Positions 1 through 5,310 of a stretch of DNA of 5,310 nucleotides are shown in pieces. Position 1 is the first letter of the stretch. Each line of letters starts with the position of its first letter. The position numbers were made by a program, and so were the translations under genes. The DNA is from Desulfobacterales bacterium (GTDB lineage Bacteria > Desulfobacterota > Desulfobacteria > Desulfobacterales > JAHIVH01): contig JAGVHJ010000398.1 in the NCBI GenBank assembly GCA_020056645.1, positions 1 through 5,310 of the forward strand. Reading direction: 5' to 3'. The notes below the pieces were generated by a model. That model had not been told where the DNA came from. It saw nothing but the letters and a program-made list of their open reading frames with translations, and searched no databases.

Positions 1-1346
1 TAGGTGATATCTGTGGATGCCATCAGATCGACCTCCCTCTCTTCATCTCTTCCGAACAAAAATGGAATCTGGGTCTTCTCTTTCACGATCCGGATATCCT
101 GATGCCGCTTCTCAAGGCTCGCATCCATATTCAACACCAGCCGATAGTATCCAGGAGCGGGAACAGGGATGTTTGACTTCCAGGCATAGCCCGCTTCGTT
201 AAATGGCCCTCCAGTGATCCGATATTTTTCCAGAAGGGTCGCGGGCCTCAGATCCTGGTTTGTTTCGATCGCGGAAAAAATAGCCTCGTGATCGACAAGA
301 CGATTCTCGTCTCCGGGATATTCATACACCGCATGGCGCTTGCCCGCACCGCTGATGGCGAGATAGCCGCCGGAGGAATCCGCGAGGAATACCATGCGGG
401 GAGACTTTACGGTTAGGGCAAGATCGGCGACCCGACCCACAAAAGCCCCCTGGGAATGGAGTTTCAAGATCAGATTTCTGCCCGGCCAAACCCCATCGAA
501 CCTAAAGGAGACAACCTGTTTGTCCCTGTTGACATGTTCGAGAGTGTAAGATTTCAAACACCGGAATTTCCGCACGCCATCTTCAATTGTTTCGATCCCG
601 CTCTCAAGGGAGCCCTGAAACTGGGCCTGGGTATGAAAACGGATGGCGTCGATCCACAACCCGGAACCCGGTAGAATCCCCCGGACTTCAGTGGCGTTTT
701 CAAGTTCAAATTGCTGGAATTCCGGAAAAACCTCTCTTGTATGGTGCGCTTTTCCGGTTCGTTCACCCGCCAGCAAGACCTTAAGGATGGGAGAAAACTG
801 ACGGCGATATCTTTTATCAAAGCTCTTGAAGGTCAATCGAACCCGTTGATAGCGGTTTTTTTCGATCTCAAGGAGGGTTCGAACCTCACCGTTGACCTTG
901 AAAAGGGCGGCATCCTTCTTAAGAGAGACCCATCCATCCGATCTTTCAGCCGCCACATCCACCCGGGCCACAAACGCCTGATCCGCCACCTCGATTTGGA
1001 CCTGGTCCGCCTCGACCATCCGCCCGGTTTTTCCTTCCCAGACCCACGCATCGGGTTCTTTAAAGGTCACATCCACAGGGGTGAGGGGCCATTCAATCCG
1101 GCCCGTTTTCTCCCGGCGGTAAAGCTCGAATGCTCGGGGAAGGCCATCCGGTCCTTGCAAAACAAGATCAATGGACTCATGGCTGTTTGTAAAAATAAGC
1201 TCTGGCGGTAGAACCGCCTCCACAATTCCCGGGGCCGCCACCTCTATCTTCGCCCGGGTTCGCCACTCATCGGCCCCGGACGCATAGGGCGTCATTCCCA
1301 AAATAACCATGCATACCGCAAGCACCCGCCATCGCTTATGTTTCAT
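1..1346 (-). CDS. Exported protein, probable DUF3999-like partner of DUF2339 (C-terminus beyond window)
   Basis: The frame is open from the ATG at 1346-1344 to the window edge: 448 full codons plus two bases, with no stop. The C-terminus is therefore missing. The N-terminus looks like a Sec signal peptide: a basic start (KHKRWR), a hydrophobic core at about residues 8-18 and a likely cleavage site after SGA (residue 25). The rest is soluble with alternating, beta-rich character. Residues 47-79 contain LPPEL, then GPDGLPRAFELY, and residues 316-335 contain PRMVFLADSSGGYLAISG. Both resemble, from memory, patterns in DUF3999 proteins, which are exported proteins often encoded next to DUF2339. 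Full-length members usually end in a membrane helix, which cannot be checked here. The start is supported by an AGGGG sequence 9 nt upstream and by the signal peptide beginning immediately. It overlaps the upstream gene by 11 bp, which points to translational coupling. The gene itself is certain; the family name is moderately supported and the function is unknown. An otherwise unnamed periplasmic protein is the alternative. Confidence 0.6.
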   Translation of the reverse strand, partial: MKHKRWRVLAVCMVILGMTPYASGADEWRTRAKIEVAAPGIVEAVLPPELIFTNSHESIDLVLQGPDGLPRAFELYRREKTGRIEWPLTPVDVTFKEPDAWVWEGKTGRMVEADQVQIEVADQAFVARVDVAAERSDGWVSLKKDAALFKVNGEVRTLLEIEKNRYQRVRLTFKSFDKRYRRQFSPILKVLLAGERTGKAHHTREVFPEFQQFELENATEVRGILPGSGLWIDAIRFHTQAQFQGSLESGIETIEDGVRKFRCLKSYTLEHVNRDKQVVSFRFDGVWPGRNLILKLHSQGAFVGRVADLALTVKSPRMVFLADSSGGYLAISGAGKRHAVYEYPGDENRLVDHEAIFSAIETNQDLRPATLLEKYRITGGPFNEAGYAWKSNIPVPAPGYYRLVLNMDASLEKRHQDIRIVKEKTQIPFLFGRDEEREVDLMASTDIT

Positions 1347-4300
1347 CTGCGTTATCCCCTGATAAAAATCGCTGATACAGAAAGGAGACCATGATTAAAA
1401 CGGCTGCAAGGCCTCCCAGGGACCCCACCCGATAAAGATCTCCCAGTTTCCAAAGATCCATGACAAATATTTTTACAGAGGTGGCCACCAGAAGGATGAT
1501 GGCGGACCAGCGAACCTTTATCTGACGCCGCCTGATGCCAACGGCCATCAATCCGATCGCGAATATCAGCCAGCCGATGCTGTATGCAAGCTGCATGGAT
1601 AGAGAGCCCCGCGTGGCCATGGAGAAGCCGTTTCCTCGGATGGCGAAGAGGCTTGCGATTTCAATATTTAACACCATGAACGCGATCATGGCAAGGAGCA
1701 CGCCCCAGAAAACCCTGGGCCGGACCCTCTCCAAGGGCCAGGGGGAACGCTCCCAGTTTTTCAGGGTCAGGTAGCCGATCGTTCCAAGAATCACCAGGAA
1801 TAGGAGGGTGGGAGTGTTTATGATCGGGGGCATTTCGCCGAATTCCGTTCTAAACCTAAACGGAAAATAAAGGGCCTTCAGGATGCCCAGGGCCGAAAGA
1901 AAAAGTCCCGCAAGCCTGAATGGCCGGTCCAGCCGTCTGGGCCAGATCAGGAGGCCCAGGCCGTAAAAGAACCATCCGGCCGCGGAGGCCACTGCTTTGG
2001 CCGCCGTGCGGTCATATATCAGTTCAAATGGCCGTCCTGCCTGGAAAAAAGTGCATGAGGCAAATTTGATCATCATGAATCCGGAGATGAGAAACATGGC
2101 GAGAAAGAGATTTTTCAAGCCATAATCGGTTTTCCCCGAAGGCTCCTTTGAAAAGAGATGAAACAGGAGCGCCATGAGCGGCAGGTAGGCCAAAAGCCCC
2201 AGGTTAAACAAAGGCCGCATGTGACGCGCCGCTTCCGGAAGGAGCAATGGAAGAGAAATCAGCCCCCAGGCCCCGAGAAAGAAAAGAGCGAGTCCCGCAA
2301 ACCGCATGACGCGAGGGAGACGAGATACCCGCCATAAAGCGCCTCCAAATGCCGCCCATAAAAGGCCATAGCAGACCCATTGGGAAAAATCTCTTCCGGG
2401 CATGACATGGAACCTGCCTCCTGTTCCTGAAAAAAGATCGGAAACGATCAGATTTAACAGATAAAAACCCGTACCAACCGCGAGCCAAAGGAAGAAGTGG
2501 GGAAGCGCCATCCTGCCCAGTTTTGGTTGAGGGAAAATGGCTTTTTTAACGGCGAAGATCTGGGCGAAAATGGCGGCGACAAGAGAAATAACCGCCGGGT
2601 TCAGGAGTGGCGGGCTTCCCTCGCCTTTGAGGAGCGGCAGGTTGATGAGGAGAATCATCAGCCCCACAGGCATTAGAACAACAGATACCCACCTCAAGCC
2701 ATCGTGTGAGATTCGTTGATTCAGAAAGAGAAGGGCGGAGGATTCAAAAATCAACGCCAGCCCGATCCAGCCATGATCGAGCACCAGAACCGGAAGCGCC
2801 GAAAAATAAAAGAGGAGCACGCCGCCGTGAAACGCGATGATCGAATTCCGTTCCGGTTTTCCCTGAAGTGTGTTCAGAAGCATCTTCACCACCGGGAGTT
2901 TGAGGCAGAAGAGAATCGCCGGCGTCCATTTAACCCATTCCATCTCCCATGCATAGGCCGTTGAGTAAAGGAGAAAGATGCCTTGAGACACTTCAAAAAT
3001 CGCCCAGGCGTTGATCATCTGCTTCCATTGGTCAAAGGCCCGAAAAACGATCAAGGGAACAGCAAGGGCTGCTAAAAAGAGCACGGATGACCATGCGACT
3101 GCGGTCACATGGATATTGGGGATCAATGGGGGGTAAAAGACCCACACAGAGTGACTGATGACCGCAGAGAGGAGCGATAGACTCCCCATTGGTTGAAACC
3201 GAGTGCGAACGCTCACAAAAAGATTCAAAAACAAAAAGCAGATGAGGGTCGCCATGCCCGGATGGGGATAAAACGGATGATTGACGGTAAAGGCAGCCCC
3301 TAAAAGCACAAACGCCCCCACTGCCGGGGCGGCCGTCATCCATTTATCCAAATCTCCGATGCCTGAAGAGAGGACGGCGTTTAAGGACAAGGTGTCGTAA
3401 AATTTGGAATCCTGGGCGATGCCAGAGAAGCGTTCCCGAAAAAAAGAGATGGTTTTATAAAGAATAAATCCCGCAAAGAAGAGAAAGAAAAAGAACCCGT
3501 ATCCCAGAAACCCCTCGGGCGCATGAAAAACAAAAAACAGCCCCGCTCCCAGAAAGAGAATCATCAGAAGCCCCATCTGGAAAAAAGCTCTGATAAAGAG
3601 ACTCACCCCGATGCCCATGATCTGAAGGCAGAGAAGGGTGGGCCAGAACCAAAAAGAGAGCGATGGCTCCCTGAAAAGTCCAACAAGACTTATCCCCACC
3701 ACGGCAAGGGGAAACACCTTGAACCACCGGAGGATACGGATGTTGAACCCGTGCCGCTGAACCAACACCATGGGGCCAACTCCCCCGCCGATGCCATATA
3801 GCAGAAGGAGAATAAAGCTGAAAGAGAAGGTCCGGGCATCGAATCTCATGAAGGCCCAGAGAAGGGCGGCTAAAAAACTTATGGCCGAAAAGGGAATCAC
3901 CTTCACATACCACCCGGCGCTTTTCAAGCCCAATGAAATAGCGCAAAAAAGGGCGGTCGTCAGCACAAGCATTGCTGGCCAGCCGCCCTTCTCCAAGAGA
4001 AAAAGCGACATGACAAGCGCCGATCCGAACAAAAGATAGCCGGTCCAGCGGATGGAGGGGCTCTCATCTGGATCAATATTCCGTAAACTAAGAAAAAAAG
4101 TGAAAAGCACCAGGTTCGCCGCCCATGTCGCAGAGAGGGTCTCTCCCGGCAGATAATGAAAATGGGCGGCGACGGCGAGGGAAAGGGTCGTGAGGGTCGC
4201 GGCCGCCGACACCAGCAGGAGCATGGCGGATTTCAGATGACGCACCACCTGATAGACACCGATATTCACCACCGCCAGGTAGCAGAAAAGCATAATCACA

Positions 4301-5148
4301 TTTCCACTCCCCGTACTGACGATCACCGGCGTGGCGTTGGCTCCAAGCACCCCTAAAACAGATATGGCCACGCCCCGATGATAGACCGAAAGGACAAAAG
4401 CCGCGGTGGAAACAAGCGCCAGAAGAAAAAATCCCGCTGGTTTGGGGAGATATGAATAGTAACTCGATGCGTACACCATGGCGTATAACACCCCAATACC
4501 ACACGAGGTAAGGGTATGACGCATCATCACATAGCGTTCTCCCGTGAATCGATTGGCGGCGATGAGCGAAACAAGCCCCAGAAACGCGCCGAAAGAGAGA
4601 CGAAATCCCATGGGAATCAAATTGTTATCGATGGAATATTTGACAAAGAAGGCGGCTGCGATAAACAACGAAAGACCGCCCAGCCATGCCGAAATTTTCT
4701 TACCCGTAAACTGCTCCCAATCCACGTCCTCTTTGAACTTTTTAAATCGATGGCTCCAGTCTGGCCGGACCCTTTCAGGGACCGAAAAGGATTCCGGCCC
4801 AGGTGTTTCTTCGGGAAGGAGCTCCTTTTCATATCGGATTTCCGGGGGCGCCTGTTCCAACCCTTCTGGCCGGTGGAAAGATCTCTGCTCAGGCGGAGCG
4901 GGCCGGGTCTCTTGAACAGCTTCCGGCCCGGAAGGCCATTCGACCGCCTCATCCATCGGTCTCTCTTTCTCCGGCGCGATCATATCCCCATATGCCTGGG
5001 TTTCTTGAGAGTCGCCGTCCCTCTCTTGCACCATTCTGATCTCGTATTCAAGCTGTCCGATCCGAAATTCAAATTGGTTTTTCAGTTGCTGGACCTTGAG
5101 CCATAGCCGTACCAGTCCAATGATAAGCAGAAAAACGATCAACTCCAT
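1336..5148 (-). CDS. DUF2339 family giant polytopic membrane protein
   Basis: This is a complete 1270-residue protein. Residues 2-17 form a hydrophobic helix. Residues 18-43 are a charged, coiled-coil-like stretch (KVQQLKNQFEFRIGQLEYEI). Residues 45-137 are a proline/glutamate-rich, probably disordered linker. From about 144 the DUF2339 core begins: DWEQFTGKKISAWLGGLSLF (144-162), followed by AAFFVKYSIDN. The motif VLGVLGANATPVIVSTGSGN at 264-283 matches the family's conserved LG-LG-TP-ST/SG signature. Hydrophobic helices continue almost without break to about residue 1262. The longest polar break I noticed is around 564-602. The C-terminal VKIFVMDLWKLGDLYRVGSL, ending in LYQRF (1225-1262), is also typical of the family. 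The protein should sit in the inner membrane; no enzymatic motif was recognised and the molecular role is unknown. The ATG is chosen because AAGGA lies 7 nt upstream and the helix starts directly. The downstream gene overlaps its last codons, so the two probably work together. Family assignment is confident; function is not. Confidence 0.9.
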   Translation of the reverse strand: MELIVFLLIIGLVRLWLKVQQLKNQFEFRIGQLEYEIRMVQERDGDSQETQAYGDMIAPEKERPMDEAVEWPSGPEAVQETRPAPPEQRSFHRPEGLEQAPPEIRYEKELLPEETPGPESFSVPERVRPDWSHRFKKFKEDVDWEQFTGKKISAWLGGLSLFIAAAFFVKYSIDNNLIPMGFRLSFGAFLGLVSLIAANRFTGERYVMMRHTLTSCGIGVLYAMVYASSYYSYLPKPAGFFLLALVSTAAFVLSVYHRGVAISVLGVLGANATPVIVSTGSGNVIMLFCYLAVVNIGVYQVVRHLKSAMLLLVSAAATLTTLSLAVAAHFHYLPGETLSATWAANLVLFTFFLSLRNIDPDESPSIRWTGYLLFGSALVMSLFLLEKGGWPAMLVLTTALFCAISLGLKSAGWYVKVIPFSAISFLAALLWAFMRFDARTFSFSFILLLLYGIGGGVGPMVLVQRHGFNIRILRWFKVFPLAVVGISLVGLFREPSLSFWFWPTLLCLQIMGIGVSLFIRAFFQMGLLMILFLGAGLFFVFHAPEGFLGYGFFFFLFFAGFILYKTISFFRERFSGIAQDSKFYDTLSLNAVLSSGIGDLDKWMTAAPAVGAFVLLGAAFTVNHPFYPHPGMATLICFLFLNLFVSVRTRFQPMGSLSLLSAVISHSVWVFYPPLIPNIHVTAVAWSSVLFLAALAVPLIVFRAFDQWKQMINAWAIFEVSQGIFLLYSTAYAWEMEWVKWTPAILFCLKLPVVKMLLNTLQGKPERNSIIAFHGGVLLFYFSALPVLVLDHGWIGLALIFESSALLFLNQRISHDGLRWVSVVLMPVGLMILLINLPLLKGEGSPPLLNPAVISLVAAIFAQIFAVKKAIFPQPKLGRMALPHFFLWLAVGTGFYLLNLIVSDLFSGTGGRFHVMPGRDFSQWVCYGLLWAAFGGALWRVSRLPRVMRFAGLALFFLGAWGLISLPLLLPEAARHMRPLFNLGLLAYLPLMALLFHLFSKEPSGKTDYGLKNLFLAMFLISGFMMIKFASCTFFQAGRPFELIYDRTAAKAVASAAGWFFYGLGLLIWPRRLDRPFRLAGLFLSALGILKALYFPFRFRTEFGEMPPIINTPTLLFLVILGTIGYLTLKNWERSPWPLERVRPRVFWGVLLAMIAFMVLNIEIASLFAIRGNGFSMATRGSLSMQLAYSIGWLIFAIGLMAVGIRRRQIKVRWSAIILLVATSVKIFVMDLWKLGDLYRVGSLGGLAAVLIMVSFLYQRFLSGDNADET
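1356..1360 (-). promoter_or_regulatory. Ribosome binding site of the exported-protein gene, inside the DUF2339 coding sequence
   Basis: The minus strand reads AGGGG, then 9 nt, then the ATG at 1346-1344. The site lies within the last eight sense codons of the DUF2339 gene. Ribosomes finishing that gene at the TAA (1338-1336) would be right on top of the new start, which supports coupled translation of the two proteins. Confidence 0.7.
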
Positions 5149-5155
5149 ATTCGTT

Positions 5156-5160
5156 TCCTT
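5156..5160 (-). promoter_or_regulatory. Ribosome binding site of the DUF2339 gene
   Basis: The minus strand reads AAGGA here, followed by a 7-nt spacer and the ATG at 5148-5146. Spacing and match to the 16S rRNA tail are near ideal, so this fixes the start. The first two bases also belong to a TAA stop of a 17-codon open frame just upstream. Confidence 0.85.
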
Positions 5161-5161
5161 A

Positions 5162-5173
5162 CTCGAATTCGAG
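5162..5173. repeat. Perfect 12-bp palindrome CTCGAATTCGAG
   Basis: All 12 bases are self-complementary. It lies directly upstream of the Shine-Dalgarno sequence of the DUF2339 gene, 14 bp from the start codon. This is a plausible place for a dimeric repressor site or a small mRNA hairpin that limits ribosome access. A 12-bp palindrome can also arise by chance, and no regulator gene is present in the window, so the role is open. Confidence 0.5.
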
Positions 5174-5210
5174 GTGGATGAAGCTATTTAGTGCCCGAAC
5201 GAAAACCCTC

Positions 5211-5310
5211 ATTTTTCCCGATTTCTGCGTCAGGCTCAAATTTTAATCCTCGAAATACTTCTATGTATTCCTGCGGTTAAAATTTTCGCCTTCCTTGAAC
5301 TCGAAAAAAA
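5211..5310. repeat. Long nested imperfect palindrome (candidate dispersed intergenic repeat), cut by window edge
   Basis: Three paired arms share one centre near 5261.5. The inner arm is AATAC (5254-5258) with GTATT (5265-5269) around a 6-nt loop. The middle arm is AAATTTTAA (5238-5246) with TTAAAATTT (5277-5285), extended by AGGC (5232-5235) with GCCT (5288-5291). The outer arm is 5212-5225 with 5297-5310, 11 of 14 positions complementary. A 6-nt and a 5-nt unpaired segment separate the middle and outer arms. The symmetry is still running at the right edge, so the element is probably larger. It carries no coding frame for a transposase. The architecture suggests a REP-like or MITE-like intergenic element, or a structured leader in the transcript of the downstream genes. 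The pairing is read directly; the nature of the element is inferred. Confidence 0.6.

Larger units (their letters stand above)
5149..5310. other. Intergenic/leader region upstream of the two-gene operon
   Basis: This 162-bp stretch must hold the promoter if the operon starts here, but no convincing sigma-70 -35/-10 pair with 16-18 bp spacing was found on the minus strand. It contains the nested palindrome, the 12-bp palindrome, the ribosome binding site and a 17-codon open frame (5212-5159, minus). AT-rich arms around 5238-5246 and 5277-5285 stand out against the more GC-rich coding DNA. Confidence 0.7.

Noticed and set aside
711..1211. Plus-strand open frame of 166 codons
   Set aside because: It is antisense to the exported-protein gene, whose frame is open throughout with a clear signal peptide. 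The plus-strand translation shows no domain or good ribosome binding site.
1311..1346. Lipoprotein signal (LAVC at residues 9-12) in the exported protein
   Set aside because: Valine before the cysteine is atypical for a lipobox and the cysteine sits inside the hydrophobic core. A standard cleavage site near residue 25 fits better.
3470..3500. Purine-rich run GAAGAGAAAGAAAAAG on the plus strand as a regulatory tract
   Set aside because: It is explained by consecutive Phe and Leu codons in a membrane helix of the DUF2339 protein (about residues 550-560).
3455..4504. Minus-strand out-of-frame open frames (3455-3946 and 4088-4504)
   Set aside because: They are shifted-frame shadows inside the DUF2339 gene. 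Their translations are rich in Ser, Gly, Cys and Arg and lack the continuous membrane character of the true frame.
4516..5106. Long plus-strand open frame of 196 codons
   Set aside because: It lies fully antisense to the N-terminal part of the DUF2339 gene, has a low-complexity Arg/Pro/Phe composition and no recognisable family. The opposite strand has a well-supported protein.
5190..5250. Possible sigma-70 promoter on the minus strand (TTGAGC with AAAAAT, or TAAATA alone)
   Set aside because: The hexamers match consensus poorly, and the TAAATA has no suitable -35 at normal spacing. The call would be a guess.
5232..5291. Hairpin as a rho-independent terminator
   Set aside because: The stem is mainly A/T with internal mismatches, and no run of T follows the stem directly on either strand. 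It also lies upstream of the genes rather than after one.

Overview
The window holds two minus-strand genes that read leftwards and one short intergenic stretch at the right edge. The base composition is moderately GC-rich. One coding sequence carries a Gram-negative-type export signal. The gene pair and the intergenic repeat remind me of uncultured or sulfate-reducing Desulfobacterota (former Deltaproteobacteria). That placement is an impression, not something the sequence proves.

Layout from right to left, in the direction of transcription: 5149-5310 is non-coding. It contains a long, nested imperfect palindrome that runs off the window edge, a 12-bp perfect palindrome and the ribosome binding site of the next gene. 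5148-1336 encodes a 1270-residue polytopic membrane protein of the DUF2339 family. 1346-1 (continuing beyond the window) encodes an exported protein that is probably DUF3999-like; its start codon lies inside the last codons of the membrane protein gene.

The two genes overlap by 11 bp and are almost certainly co-transcribed and translationally coupled. DUF2339 and DUF3999 proteins are often encoded side by side. The simplest model is an envelope complex, with a very large inner-membrane protein bearing a coiled-coil and proline/glutamate-rich segment near its N-terminus and a periplasmic beta-rich partner. The biochemical function of this pair is unknown to me and none is assigned here. No RNA gene, CRISPR array, recognisable insertion sequence or confident promoter or terminator was seen. 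The plus strand carries no gene I believe in; its open frames are antisense shadows of the two genes.
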